A stretch of DNA of 64,000 nt from Geothrix rubra (GTDB lineage: Bacteria; Acidobacteriota; Holophagae; Holophagales; Holophagaceae), in contig NZ_BSDD01000001.1 of the NCBI RefSeq assembly GCF_030268065.1, positions 806,001 to 870,000 of the forward strand, given 5' to 3'. A model generated the notes under the pieces. It worked only from the letters and a program-made list of their open reading frames with translations, was not told the DNA's origin and made no database searches. Positions 43,734 to 53,120 of this stretch are shown in pieces. Every line of letters starts with the position of its first letter. The first letter of the stretch is position 1. The translations under genes and the position numbers were made by a program.

Positions 43734-44672
43734 ATGACTCCCCTCGACTCCCCCCGGCCACGCGTGGGCATCCTCGTGCTGAACTACCACCAGCCGGAGG
43801 TGACCGCTTCGTGCGTGCGCCGCCTCCTCGAACGGGAACCGGCCAGCAGCCGGATCCTCTGGATCGAGAACGATGCCGCCCGCAGCCGGGAGTCCTGCCA
43901 GCGGATCCTTCAGGAGGCCGGCCTGCCCTGGATGGAGCTCACCCCGGAATCCCCCGCCTTGCCGCCCCCGGGCACGATCGGCGTCCTGTTCAATCCCGAG
44001 AACCTGGGCTACGCCGCCGGGAACAACGTGGGTCTCCGCCTCCTGCACCGGCTGGAAGTGCCCTACGCGTGGGTCCTCAACAACGACACCGAGCTCCTCG
44101 AGGGGACCAGTGGGAGCCTCGTGGAGGCTGCCGAGGCGCGTCCCGGGATCGGCGCCTGGGGCATGACCATCGAGGAGGGGGACCGCCGTTTCAGCGGGGG
44201 AATCCTGTCCAGGGAGGGCTTCGCCTCGACGCCCATCCTGGGCGCGGCCCCCCTCGAATCCGATCCCATGGCCTACGTCAGCGGTTGCGCCCTGTTCCTC
44301 CCCCTGCCCTGGGCTGCCCAGGTCGGGTTCCTGCCCGAGGACTACTTCCTCTACTACGAGGACATCGCCTTCAGCCTGGAGCTGAGGCGCCGGGGGCATC
44401 CCCCGAGTGCCGTGGACTCCGTCAAGGTCCGCCACCAGGGCAGCCTCGCCTCCGGGTCCCGCAGCCCCCGGGTGGAGTACTACACCCAGCGGAACCGGTG
44501 GCTGCTCATCCAGCGCTACTTCCCGGAGGCCTTGGCATTCCAGCGCCGGCGGCGCCTCTACACCTTCCAGAAGCTGCTCTTCCGCGGTCGGCTGGACCGG
44601 ATCCGGATCGAGCGGGCCGCCTTTGCGGATTACCGGGCGGGCAGGTTCGGCCCGACAAGTCGGGCCTTCTGA
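43734..44672 (+). CDS. Glycosyltransferase family 2 (rhamnosyltransferase-like)
   Basis: 312 aa from ATG 43734. GT-A features: VGILVLNYHQPEVTASCVRRLL, VLFNPENLGYAAGNNVGLRLL, WVLNNDTELLEG (DxD-like), YVSGCALFLP and DYFLYYEDIAFSLELRRRGH. This group transfers sugars such as rhamnose to polysaccharide intermediates in the cytoplasm. The C-terminal RQNRW-like region (YYTQRNRWLLIQRYFP) is typical. It opens the surface polysaccharide region but is transcribed opposite to the following genes, ending directly against the convergent Wzi-like stop. Confidence 0.85.
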   Translation: MTPLDSPRPRVGILVLNYHQPEVTASCVRRLLEREPASSRILWIENDAARSRESCQRILQEAGLPWMELTPESPALPPPGTIGVLFNPENLGYAAGNNVGLRLLHRLEVPYAWVLNNDTELLEGTSGSLVEAAEARPGIGAWGMTIEEGDRRFSGGILSREGFASTPILGAAPLESDPMAYVSGCALFLPLPWAAQVGFLPEDYFLYYEDIAFSLELRRRGHPPSAVDSVKVRHQGSLASGSRSPRVEYYTQRNRWLLIQRYFPEALAFQRRRRLYTFQKLLFRGRLDRIRIERAAFADYRAGRFGPTSRAF

Positions 44673-46307
44673 TCATCCGCCGAGTCCCCAGGTCCACCCC
44701 AGCTCCAGGAACCACCGGAACCCCGTCCCGCCCCTCCCGTACTCGTTGAGGACCGCCGACTGCCGCTGGGCGCTGGCCCCTGAGCGCGCCAGGAACCCGT
44801 CGCGCCCGTGGTGCTCCACGACCATCTGGACCTGGGTGAACCGGTTCCGCACGGGGTGCTTGCCGGGGTGGTCCAGCAGCCAGTCCCCCAGATCATCCCG
44901 GAAGGGCCTGTCCCCGCTCTGGATCCAGCCGAGGAACCGCCAGGCCCGCGAGGGATCCCACTGGACATGGAAGGTCCCGTACCGCGCCTCCCCCCCCAGC
45001 GCCGAGCCCAGGGGATCGCCCTGGTCGTAGAAGCCGACCTGGTAGAACGAATGCGTGAAGGAGCGATGGCCGTAGAGCGGGTCGACTCCCGGGACGGTTC
45101 CACCCGAAAAATCCCGCACATTGACGGTATCCAGGTACTCCAGTCCGGCCTTCCAGACCCCCCAGTCGATCATCACGCCCACCCCATCGTTGGGAACGAT
45201 CGGGCTTGGGGCGGAATAGCGGTAGGTGCGGCCCCAGATGGAGCCTGGAGCGAAACTGGTGACCGCCCGCCAGTCCGCATCCATGTCCTTGCCGAGGTAG
45301 TAGAGGGGTTTCTTCAGCAAAGGGCCGTAGCTGATGTGGACCCCCTTGGATCCCCGGCTGACGTAGAACCGGACATCACGGGCCCTCAACAGGCTTTCGA
45401 GGACCTGGAACCGGATCCGCATCCCCACGTCCGAGTTGGAGGCGCTGATGACATCCAGGGGCCGGTACTGACTCGGCCCACCGGTCACCAGGTCCGTGCC
45501 CCCCTCGATCCGGGCATCCTTGGCGCCGAGGAAGGCCGTGAGGTAGTCCGTGAACGTGTACCCCGAATCGATCTGCCGACCGTTGAGCGTTCCCCCGAAC
45601 AGGCTGATCCAGTTCAGGTAGAACTCGACGCTGTCCCCGAAGGCCGCTTCGGCGCGGACACCGGAGAGGAAGGGGCGGACCGGCGTCCCCTGGGAGGCGA
45701 TGGACCGGGTCTTCAGGGAGGGGGACTGGATGTTCTCGGGAAGGGTCGTGGCCGCGTCGACCTGCCCGAGAAAGACCTGGGCCTTCCAGGCCCCGAGGGG
45801 GACTCCCCAGGCGCTGAGGGGGGCCATCGGCGTCGCGACCCTCAGCTTCGGGATGGGGCGGGAGGCCTCCCCGAGGAGGTATCCGCCATTCAACCCGTAT
45901 CCCCAGACGAGGGGCTCCCGTTCGAGCGAGGTGGTCCACCCCCCGGCGCTGCGGTAGGTCAGGTGCCCCCGGGACACCAGCGCATGATCTCCGCCTGACG
46001 CATCCCGGTAGCCGGTGAGGCGCATGGCCACGTCCCAATGAATCCCCTTCCAACCCATCTCGGCGTTCACGCCATTTCCGACCGTCCCATTCCCCAGCCC
46101 AAGGGATTCGATGAAGGGAGCCGCCGGCCCGTGGCGATCCGCGCTCCAGACCCCTCCCCCGAACCAGACGCCCGGCTGCATGCCCGTCCCGAGGGGAAGC
46201 CTGGCGGCCCAGCCGTCCGGAACCTGCCCGTACAGCGAAGAGGCCAACAGCACCGCACTCCCGAGGCGAATGCCCTTCCCCAATCGGGCTGAATGCAAAC
46301 GTACCAA
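44673..46307 (-). CDS. Wzi-like outer-membrane beta-barrel (capsule assembly type)
   Basis: 544 aa from TTG 46307 with GGAG at the right distance; a longer start at 46352 lacks one. A signal peptide (LGSAVLLASSLYG) is followed by many amphipathic beta-strands with aromatic girdles: WDVAMRLTGYRD, VFLGQVDAATTLPENI, FYLNWISLFGG, MRIRFQVLESLLRARDVRFYVSRGSKG and the closing strand WFLELGWTWGLGG. Layout resembles the capsule-assembly Wzi barrel family. In this cluster it may anchor the exported polysaccharide. No export genes (Wza/Wzc) are here. Confidence 0.65.
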   Translation of the reverse strand: MVRLHSARLGKGIRLGSAVLLASSLYGQVPDGWAARLPLGTGMQPGVWFGGGVWSADRHGPAAPFIESLGLGNGTVGNGVNAEMGWKGIHWDVAMRLTGYRDASGGDHALVSRGHLTYRSAGGWTTSLEREPLVWGYGLNGGYLLGEASRPIPKLRVATPMAPLSAWGVPLGAWKAQVFLGQVDAATTLPENIQSPSLKTRSIASQGTPVRPFLSGVRAEAAFGDSVEFYLNWISLFGGTLNGRQIDSGYTFTDYLTAFLGAKDARIEGGTDLVTGGPSQYRPLDVISASNSDVGMRIRFQVLESLLRARDVRFYVSRGSKGVHISYGPLLKKPLYYLGKDMDADWRAVTSFAPGSIWGRTYRYSAPSPIVPNDGVGVMIDWGVWKAGLEYLDTVNVRDFSGGTVPGVDPLYGHRSFTHSFYQVGFYDQGDPLGSALGGEARYGTFHVQWDPSRAWRFLGWIQSGDRPFRDDLGDWLLDHPGKHPVRNRFTQVQMVVEHHGRDGFLARSGASAQRQSAVLNEYGRGGTGFRWFLELGWTWGLGG

Positions 46308-46362
46308 TGGACAACTCCTTGCTTGAATCGGGAGGGAACGGAAATCGACCATTCCTGAATGA

Positions 46363-47850
46363 TTACCTGAACCAGGTCCTGTACCGCTCCGCGAGTACGG
46401 CCAATGGCCCGCGGATTCCCAGGCTCATCCACCGCTTCAGCTTCGGATGGAAGCGTGGATCATGACCCAGCCCGGCCAGGAGGGCATCCAGGTGTTCCTC
46501 CTGCGGCCGGAGATTCGCTCCATCCCATCGAGGACGGCCGAATGTCCGGGCCAGGTGGGCGGCCAGCGCCTCCCGCCAGGCGGTCCCGAGATGGATGGCC
46601 ATCCCGTCCCGCTGTTCCTGGCTTCTCCTTTCACGGAGGCCCGGATCCGACAGGAGATCACCGAGCATCCGCTGATAGGCCTCCTCGTCCTGGGCCGCAT
46701 AGGCCTCCCGCGGCAGTCCGGGGCACTCGGAGTAGAGGACCTCGAGCGCCTCGCGATCAGGCTGCAGCGAAACCACCGGGGTACCCAGGGCCGCGCTCTC
46801 AAGCATGGACGTGGGAGAGCAGAAGGGGTAGCTGTCCAGGTAGATGTCCGCTGCAGCCCGGTGGATCGAGGGGTCAGGCAGCACCCCCAGCGCCTGGACC
46901 CTTCCGGGGAAACGGGCTGCGAGGCGCCCGAACAGGGGGTGCTCCGGGCCGGGTCCAACGGCCATGACCCGGACCTCGGATCGTTCCAGCGCCTTGGATA
47001 GTGATGCTTCGAGGGAGCGGCCCTCGATCGGCAGGTACTTGTACCCGGTGGCCACCGTGAGGAGCAGGACCTCCCGCCCACCCACTCCGAGTCGGGCCCG
47101 GGCTTCCCCCCGATCGATCTGCGGCGGGTCTGGAATCGGGATGGGGACAACATCGCAGCTGGAAGGGGGAATCCCTCGACGGGCGGCACCGAGACGGATC
47201 CCCGCCTGCCGGAGGTTCAGGAACACGGCCGGGAGGGCCGCGCCGAGCCACGCGACATGATCGGCATGGTTGAGAAACCGGAGATCCGTTCCGGCAACCT
47301 GGTGGGCAGCGGCCACAGCGACGGCGTCGTCAGGATGGATGTGGAGAATCACCCTGCGGGCCTCGCCCATCAGCCCGGCCAGGCGCTCGGCCCTGGCCTG
47401 GTGGGGCAGGATGCCCTCGGCCAGGAGATCGACGATCGGCACGTGGCGGCCCTCGGGAACCAGCCAGGCTGGATCCAGGGGTTGCCGCTGCCTGACCAGC
47501 ACCACCGCATGGCCATCGTCCCCCATCAGCTCGATCCACCGGCGCACGAGCCGGGTATGCCCACCCACCGGGTAGGCCTCCGTCAGGACATGGAGGGTCC
47601 GCCCCTTGATCGCCCCTGCCTGGCTGGCCCCCGGAGTGCACGGGGCGAGCCTGAGCTCCCGCAGGGCCTCCTCGACCGTCGGAAGGACAAAGGCGCCGCC
47701 GTGGCATTCCCATGCGAACGCCCCGACGTACTCCGCCGTCCGCAGGAGGGCCTCGGGATCGTCTCGACGTTGATCAAGGACCGACTGGGCCATGGCCTGC
47801 AGCCGCGCTGAGGCCTGGAGGCGCCGTCGCATCATCGCCAGGTCAGGCAT
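46363..47850 (-). CDS. GT-B fold glycosyltransferase, specificity unknown
   Basis: 495 aa. The N-terminal 70 residues are helical; from residue 80 a GT-B pattern appears: LHVLTEAYPVGGHTRLVRRWIELMG, VAWLGAALPAVFLNLRQAGIRLGAARRGI, then LLLTVATGYKYLP and YLDSYPFCSPTSMLESAALGTPVVSLQPD, which resembles the nucleotide-sugar donor site of OGT-like/GT41 or GT4 proteins. It could add a sugar or modify a protein. It lies between the Wzi-like gene and wecE and is likely cotranscribed with wecE (36-base gap). Confidence 0.7.
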   Translation of the reverse strand: MPDLAMMRRRLQASARLQAMAQSVLDQRRDDPEALLRTAEYVGAFAWECHGGAFVLPTVEEALRELRLAPCTPGASQAGAIKGRTLHVLTEAYPVGGHTRLVRRWIELMGDDGHAVVLVRQRQPLDPAWLVPEGRHVPIVDLLAEGILPHQARAERLAGLMGEARRVILHIHPDDAVAVAAAHQVAGTDLRFLNHADHVAWLGAALPAVFLNLRQAGIRLGAARRGIPPSSCDVVPIPIPDPPQIDRGEARARLGVGGREVLLLTVATGYKYLPIEGRSLEASLSKALERSEVRVMAVGPGPEHPLFGRLAARFPGRVQALGVLPDPSIHRAAADIYLDSYPFCSPTSMLESAALGTPVVSLQPDREALEVLYSECPGLPREAYAAQDEEAYQRMLGDLLSDPGLRERRSQEQRDGMAIHLGTAWREALAAHLARTFGRPRWDGANLRPQEEHLDALLAGLGHDPRFHPKLKRWMSLGIRGPLAVLAERYRTWFR

Positions 47851-47886
47851 CCGGCCTCCTCGCCATGGGGTTTTCTGGCGCCGCGA

Positions 47887-49020
47887 TCAGCGCCCACCGC
47901 CGAAGAACGCCAGCACAGAGGCCATGACCCGGTCCTGCTCTTCCGGGGTGAGGTCGTGGTAGAGGGGCAGCCGGACCAGGCAATCGCTGTAGCGGTCGGA
48001 ATTCGGCAGGACCCGGCCATCGTGCTTGTCCTCGAAGAACCGGCTCCGGTGCAGCGACTGGTAGTGGAACACCGCCAGGATGTCCCTGGATTTGAGGTGG
48101 GCGATCAGCCGCGAGCGGGTCGCCTCGTCGGGAAGCACGAGGTAGAAGGCGTGGCCGTTGTGCCTGGCGAAATCCGGCACCAAGGGAAGCCTGGCATGTC
48201 CTGACCGCTCCAGGGGGGCCAGCCCTTCCCGGTAGCGCTCCCAGATCCCGAGCCGATGGCGGCAGATGGTCTCGAGGTTCTCCAGCTGGGCCCACAGGAT
48301 GGCCGCCAGGATGTCCGAAGGGAGAAAGGATGACCCGATGTCCACCCAGCCGTACTTGTCGACCTCGCCCCGGAAGAACGCACTCCGGTTCGTGCCCTTC
48401 TCCCTGAGCACTTCGGCCCTGGCCGCGAAGGCCTGGTCGCGGATGGCGATGAGGCCCCCCTCGCCGCAATGGATGTTCTTGGTCTCGTGGAAGGAGAAGG
48501 CCCCAAGCTGTCCCAGCAGCCCCAGCTGGCGCCCCTTGTAGGTGGATTCGATCGCCTGGGCGGCATCCTCCACCACCAGGATCCCCCGGGCCTCCGCGAG
48601 GGCGAGGATCGGATCCATGTCCACCGCCACGCCCGCATAGTGCACCGGCACGATGACCCGGGTCCGCGGGGTGACCAGGGCCTCGACCTGGGCGGGATCG
48701 AGGTTCGGATGCTCGGGGAGGCTGTCGGCGAAGATCAGGGTGGCGCCCCGCAGGGCGAAGGCGTTCGCCGTGGAGACGAAGGTGTAGCTGGGAAGGATGA
48801 CCTCGTCCCCAGGCCCCACCCCGGACAGGATCGCGGCCAGTTCCAGCGCATCGGTGCAGGAGGTGGTGAGAAGGCACCGCGGGGCCCGGTACCGGGCCTG
48901 GAAGTACCCTTCGCAGCGCCGGGAGAAGGTGCCGTCACCGGACACCTTGCCCGAACGGAAGGCCTCGATCATGTAGTCTGCGGCCCGCTCGGGAAGGATG
49001 GGGCGATTGAAGGGAATCAT
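47887..49020 (-). CDS. wecE: dTDP-4-amino-4,6-dideoxygalactose transaminase (DegT family)
   Basis: 377 aa from ATG 49020; earlier starts add unrelated residues. MIPFNRPILPERAADYMIEAF matches the N-terminus of WecE/RffA. PLP site: SGDGTFSRRC and TTSCTDALELAAILSGVGPGDEVILPSYTFVSTANAF, HYAGVAVDMDPIL, VVEDAAQAIESTYKGR, and the PLP lysine in FSFHETKNIHCGEGG. It transaminates dTDP-4-keto-6-deoxyglucose to dTDP-Fuc4N. The immediate neighbour with a 4-base overlap is wecD, the acetyltransferase of the next step, which fixes the substrate. Confidence 0.9.
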   Translation of the reverse strand: MIPFNRPILPERAADYMIEAFRSGKVSGDGTFSRRCEGYFQARYRAPRCLLTTSCTDALELAAILSGVGPGDEVILPSYTFVSTANAFALRGATLIFADSLPEHPNLDPAQVEALVTPRTRVIVPVHYAGVAVDMDPILALAEARGILVVEDAAQAIESTYKGRQLGLLGQLGAFSFHETKNIHCGEGGLIAIRDQAFAARAEVLREKGTNRSAFFRGEVDKYGWVDIGSSFLPSDILAAILWAQLENLETICRHRLGIWERYREGLAPLERSGHARLPLVPDFARHNGHAFYLVLPDEATRSRLIAHLKSRDILAVFHYQSLHRSRFFEDKHDGRVLPNSDRYSDCLVRLPLYHDLTPEEQDRVMASVLAFFGGGR

Positions 49021-49754
49021 CCGACGGGCTCCATCCAGACATGGTAGATGGCCTGTTCCTGCACCACCAGACATCCTGCGGAACGGTAGAGTGCACAAGC
49101 GGCGGCATTCTCGCCCTGGGTCACGACTTCAAGCCGGCCCGCCTTCCGTGCGTCGGACCAGGCTTCGGCGGCGGCCATCAGCCTTCGGCCGATCCCCTGC
49201 CCGCGACAGCCGTCGGCCACGGCCACCAGCCCGATCTCGCTGACCGGCCCGTGCTGGGCCAGGGTGACCAGGCCCGCCAGCTTTCCAGCTTCCCTCGCCA
49301 CCAGGACCGCATCCGCGATTTCCCCGAGCACGCTGCGCCGGATCCAGGCCTTGTAGAGCGTCGGAAACACATGGGACGGAACCTGGGCATCGGTCCTGAA
49401 CCGGGAGAGGTGCCCACTCGCAAGGGCCAGGGCCTCCAGTTCCGCACTGACCTCGCCTTCCTGCCAGGCCTCCACGCCCGCAGGGGGGATCGAGCCGCCC
49501 GTCAGGGCCTTCCCGAACGTGACCTTCCGATCCACCATCGGCGCGCCGATGCCGTCCAGGAGGGCTCGGGTGGCCTGGTCCGACCAGGGGACCTGGGCGT
49601 AGGCGAGCCGCACGCCCTGGCCTCTGAGCTGCTCCAGGGTCGCGGGAAACAGCTCAGGACGGAGCCCCTCCGGCGCAAGCCTGGCTACCGGGTACCCGAA
49701 GAGCTCGGAATCCCAGGGCAGAAGGCTGAACGCGGCCGGAGGTTCGATGGGCAT
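49017..49754 (-). CDS. wecD: dTDP-Fuc4N acetyltransferase (GNAT family)
   Basis: 245 aa. The WecD/RffC N-terminus is recognisable (LLPWDSELFGYPVARL), and the C-terminal GNAT core follows: ADAVLVAREAGKLAGLVTLAQ, IGLVAVADGCRGQGIGRRLMAAAEAW (acetyl-CoA loop RGQGIG) and VVTQGENAAACALYRSAGCLV. It would acetylate dTDP-Fuc4N to dTDP-Fuc4NAc, a sugar of enterobacterial common antigen and some O-antigens. WecE and WecD overlap by ATGA, so they form one pathway pair. No wecF or wecG is visible. Confidence 0.88.
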   Translation of the reverse strand: MPIEPPAAFSLLPWDSELFGYPVARLAPEGLRPELFPATLEQLRGQGVRLAYAQVPWSDQATRALLDGIGAPMVDRKVTFGKALTGGSIPPAGVEAWQEGEVSAELEALALASGHLSRFRTDAQVPSHVFPTLYKAWIRRSVLGEIADAVLVAREAGKLAGLVTLAQHGPVSEIGLVAVADGCRGQGIGRRLMAAAEAWSDARKAGRLEVVTQGENAAACALYRSAGCLVVQEQAIYHVWMEPVG

Positions 49755-49783
49755 GGGTCATCCTGATCAGAAGGAGTGCGACA

Positions 49784-51004
49784 TCAGCAGGTTCGAGGAT
49801 TCCCCAGGACCCAGGCCTGCAGCAAGGGCAGGACGGTGGCAGATCTGTACCGCGCCCGGCAGGCGGAGTCCGCGGCTTCCCTTCGCCGGTCCGCCTCCGC
49901 GTCCGTGAGGCCCCCGATCGCCTGCAGGGCCTCGGCCAGGGCCGCCGGCTCGAAGACCGGCAGGCAGGCCCCGAAGCGACCGCCCTCCAGTATCTCCACG
50001 GGACCGCCATGGTCGGGCCCGATCAGCAGGAGCCCCCGGGCGGCGGCCTCGGGAAACACCATCCCGAAGGACTCGTCCAGCGGGAGCAGGGCGAAGACGT
50101 CGCAGGCCGCGTAGAGGTCCTCCAGTCGCTGTGCGTCCCGCACCGGATCCAGGGTCCCGTGGAACCGCACGGATTCGGTAAGGCCCAGTTCGCGGGCGAG
50201 GGCCTCCAGGCGCGGCCGTTCGCCGCCCTCGCCCACCACGTGCAGCCGCGCGTCGGCGTCAGCGTGGCCCGCATACCGTGCGAAGCCCCGGATCACCGCC
50301 TCGACGTTCTTCAGGGTCCCGAGCCGGGCCAGGGTGAGCACCTGGAGCCCGCCGCGCCGGAGCCCCTGCCGGTGGGGAACCGCCTCCGGAAAGGCGATGA
50401 CCGGCGGGATCACGGCCACGTCGCGCCGGTGGTAGATGGCCTCGAGGGTCCGCCGGGCGAAGTCGCTGTTGGCGGCGAGGCCATCCAGGGCCGCGGTCCC
50501 CTTCAGGTCCCGCGCCCTGAGGGCAGCGGCACCGGCGGCCTTCCGGCGCACCTCCGCGGCCATGGTCCGGAAGGGACCGATCCACGGCACCTCCGCCAGG
50601 GGCTTCAGCAGGGTGTAGTCCACCCGGTCCGGATGGAGCCGCCACGGGGGTTCATGGCAGTACCAGAGGCGCCGGGCCGGCAACCCACTCTCCCCCAGGA
50701 GGGCGGCCAGGGGCTGGCTGTGGGCCACCACCGCCTCGAAGTCCCGCAGGTGGGGCCAGGCGCGCCGCGCCCGGGGGGCCCACTTGCTCGAGCGGTCGAG
50801 GGCAAGGAGATCCCGCCAGCTCCGCCGGGGGACCACCTCCACCTCGACCGCGCCGAAGAGGTCCCGCCAGGGGGACTCGGCCCAGCCGAAGGTGACGAGG
50901 CCCATCTCGTGGCCCAGCCCCGCCAGCAGCCGGCTCTGGGCCGCCGCCAGCAGCTCGGCCCCGCCGAGGGCCCCGAAGGCCGTGTGCAGGAGGCCGATCC
51001 TCAT
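49784..51004 (-). CDS. Glycosyltransferase family 4
   Basis: 406 aa from ATG 51004, which overlaps the stop of the GT9 gene upstream. GT4 features: IGLLHTAFGALGGAELLAAAQ, LEAIYHRRDVAVIPPVI, LTLARLGTLKNVEAVIRGFARY, LHVVGEGGERPRLEAL, CDVFALLPLDESFGMVFPEAAARGLLLIG with the E-x7-E motif. It is a retaining, nucleotide-sugar-dependent enzyme acting on a lipid-linked or LPS acceptor. Acceptor cannot be read from sequence. Confidence 0.87.
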   Translation of the reverse strand: MRIGLLHTAFGALGGAELLAAAQSRLLAGLGHEMGLVTFGWAESPWRDLFGAVEVEVVPRRSWRDLLALDRSSKWAPRARRAWPHLRDFEAVVAHSQPLAALLGESGLPARRLWYCHEPPWRLHPDRVDYTLLKPLAEVPWIGPFRTMAAEVRRKAAGAAALRARDLKGTAALDGLAANSDFARRTLEAIYHRRDVAVIPPVIAFPEAVPHRQGLRRGGLQVLTLARLGTLKNVEAVIRGFARYAGHADADARLHVVGEGGERPRLEALARELGLTESVRFHGTLDPVRDAQRLEDLYAACDVFALLPLDESFGMVFPEAAARGLLLIGPDHGGPVEILEGGRFGACLPVFEPAALAEALQAIGGLTDAEADRRREAADSACRARYRSATVLPLLQAWVLGNPRTC

Positions 51005-52011
51005 GGCGCCCCAGCAAGTGACAGGGAGGCCGCCACCGCCCGCCTCAGGAGGGCTGGATCGAGCGCCTCCATGCAGGGATGGCCCGGGACCGGGCACTGC
51101 AGCAGGAGGCAGCCCAGGCACGCCAGGGACTCGTTCCGGAGGAGGGTGACCTGGGGTCCCCGCGGAGCCGTCAGTTCCGGCCGGGTGGGCCCGAAGACGG
51201 CCACCAGCGGCGTGTGGCAGGCCGCGGTCAGGTGGGCGAGGGCGGAATCGTTGCCCACGACCACGGCCGCCCGGGACACCAGGGCCGCGGAGACCGGCAG
51301 GGGGACTTTGCCGCAGAGGTCGGGGATGCCGGGGAACGCCGCGCGCAGGGCCTCGGCCTGGGCCAGGTCCTCGAAGAAGGTGCCCCCCAGCAGGACGTGG
51401 GCGATCCGCTGCGCCCGCAGCCAGGTGATGAGGTCGATCCAGAGCGGGGTGCCCAGGCGCTTCACCCCGGCCGCCGAGCCGAGGCCCAGGACCACGAAGG
51501 GGCCCTCCAGGCCGAGCTCTCGCTGGAGGGCCGCGGCCTGGACGAAGGCCTCCTCGCGGGGCCGGAAGGGGGCGGAATCGGCTGCGGGCAGATCGGGGAA
51601 GGCCCGTCCCAGCAGGTCGCGGTAGCGGTCGGCCTGGTGATCCCCGCGCCCCTTGAAAGGCAGGGCCTGGGTGGCCAGGAGGCGCCCCCCGGCCTCGGAC
51701 CAGCCCACCCGGAGGGGCGTGCGGGCCAGGAAGCCCGCCAGCAGCCCCCGGGTGCTGCGGGGCAGGTTGATCACGCCCGCGGCCCGGTGGCGGCCCAGCA
51801 GGCCCGCCATGGCCCAGGTGCCCGCCCTGCCGGCGTCAGCGACGGTCGCCGCGTAGGTCCCGCTGCCCTCGAAGAGGTCCACCACCGGCGCGGGCCCCCA
51901 GGCCACCAGCGGCCGCCCGGCGGCCCGCAGGGGCGCCAGGGCCTGGTGGATCATGAGGGCATCGCCGATGAAGCGCGGCATCCGCACCCACAGCGCGCGC
52001 TCCGGAATCAC
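51001..52011 (-). CDS. Glycosyltransferase family 9 (heptosyltransferase-like), first copy
   Basis: 336 aa from GTG 52011, overlapping the stop of the second GT9 gene (GTGA). Family markers: ALWVRMPRFIGDALMIHQALAPL near the start, FVVLGLGSAAGVKRLGTPLWIDLITWL, HVLLGGTFFEDLAQAEAL, VVVGNDSALAHLTAACHTPLVAVFGPT near the end. GT9 enzymes add heptose or related sugars to LPS inner core. CLGCLLLQCPVPGHPCM shows a Cys-rich C-terminus, also seen in related proteins. It overlaps the GT4 gene on the other side. Confidence 0.85.
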   Translation of the reverse strand: MIPERALWVRMPRFIGDALMIHQALAPLRAAGRPLVAWGPAPVVDLFEGSGTYAATVADAGRAGTWAMAGLLGRHRAAGVINLPRSTRGLLAGFLARTPLRVGWSEAGGRLLATQALPFKGRGDHQADRYRDLLGRAFPDLPAADSAPFRPREEAFVQAAALQRELGLEGPFVVLGLGSAAGVKRLGTPLWIDLITWLRAQRIAHVLLGGTFFEDLAQAEALRAAFPGIPDLCGKVPLPVSAALVSRAAVVVGNDSALAHLTAACHTPLVAVFGPTRPELTAPRGPQVTLLRNESLACLGCLLLQCPVPGHPCMEALDPALLRRAVAASLSLAGAP

Positions 52012-53120
52012 GCGCCGGCCTCGGCCAGGAGGGCCTTGAGCAGGCCCACCACGCGCTCCGGATGCACCCGGTGCGCCACGGAACCATGGGTCTCGAAGCC
52101 CTCGCTCTCGCCGGGATAGGAGTCGACCGCGGAGCCGCGGATGGCGATGGCCTTCGGTCCCACGGGGGCGATCAGGGGCTCGGGGGAGTGGCCCATCAGG
52201 GTGAGCGTGGGACGGCCGGTGGCCGCGGCGGTGTGGGCCAGGCCCGTGTCGATGGCCACGGTGCCCGCGGCTGCCTCCTGCAGCGCGCAGGCCTCCGGCA
52301 GGCTGGTGCGGCCCGTGAGGTCGATGGAACCCGGCGCCAGGGCGGCGAGCTCCTTCCCCAGGGGCACTTCGTCCGGCCCCCCCAGCCACACGCTGCGGAA
52401 GCCTTCGGCGGCGAGACGCCGGGCGAGCTCAGGCCAGGTCCGGTGCTCGGGGAACCACCGCTTCCCGTAGCCCCGGGTCCCGAAGGCGAGGGTGACATAG
52501 GGCTCGCCGGTCCAGCCGGCGGCGCGCAGGAGCTCGGGCCCCCGGTGCCCACCGAGGTTGTGGGCGCCGAGGCGCACCCACTGGAGGTGCCGGTTCCCCG
52601 TGAGCTGCGCGAGCAGCGGCTCGTACCGCCGGGCGAGGTGGACGGGCAGGTCGCGGTACTTGAAGGGGTGGGTGTAGAGCAGGCTCAGGTGGTTGTCGGC
52701 GATGCCCCCGCGAACGGGAACCCGGGCCATCCAGGCGCCCAGGGCCAGGCGGACGCTCTGGCTGAGGTTGATGACGCACACCGGCGGGGCCTTCCGCCAC
52801 CGCCGCACCAGGTGCCAGGGGTCGGGCTTGCCCACCCCGCCCTTCTCGATGAGGGACTCGGCGATGAAGTCCGGCGCGGCCTCGGCGAAGAGGGCCGCGC
52901 CGATGGCGTGGCCCACGGCCACCCAGCGCAGCTCGAGGCCCAGGGCCGCGGCCTCGGCGTTCCAGGACGCCTGCAGGGATCCGAAGAAGGGCAGCGCGAA
53001 CACCACGTCTCCCAGCTGCCGGGGCCACCGGATCCACACCTCGTGGGGGCCCGCGTGCCCCTCGGCCACGCGCCGGCGCAGCTCTTCCCGTAGAATGTCC
53101 GTTCCCAAGCGAGCCAACAT
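52008..53120 (-). CDS. Glycosyltransferase family 9 (heptosyltransferase-like), second copy
   Basis: Up to 370 aa from ATG 53120; a GTG at 53066 with GGAAGAG about 12 bases upstream is a shorter option. EVWIRWPRQLGDVVFALPFFGSLQA is the conserved GT9 start, followed by PYVTLAFGTRGYGKRWFPEHRTWPELARRL, SVWLGGPDEVPLGKELAAL, GTVAIDTGLAHTAAATGRPTLTLMGHS. With the ATG at 53120 its start would share bases with the divergent cyclophilin start (CATG at 53118-53121), so the shorter start or a shared promoter arrangement needs resolving. First gene of the minus-strand sugar block. Confidence 0.85.
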   Translation of the reverse strand: MLARLGTDILREELRRRVAEGHAGPHEVWIRWPRQLGDVVFALPFFGSLQASWNAEAAALGLELRWVAVGHAIGAALFAEAAPDFIAESLIEKGGVGKPDPWHLVRRWRKAPPVCVINLSQSVRLALGAWMARVPVRGGIADNHLSLLYTHPFKYRDLPVHLARRYEPLLAQLTGNRHLQWVRLGAHNLGGHRGPELLRAAGWTGEPYVTLAFGTRGYGKRWFPEHRTWPELARRLAAEGFRSVWLGGPDEVPLGKELAALAPGSIDLTGRTSLPEACALQEAAAGTVAIDTGLAHTAAATGRPTLTLMGHSPEPLIAPVGPKAIAIRGSAVDSYPGESEGFETHGSVAHRVHPERVVGLLKALLAEAGA

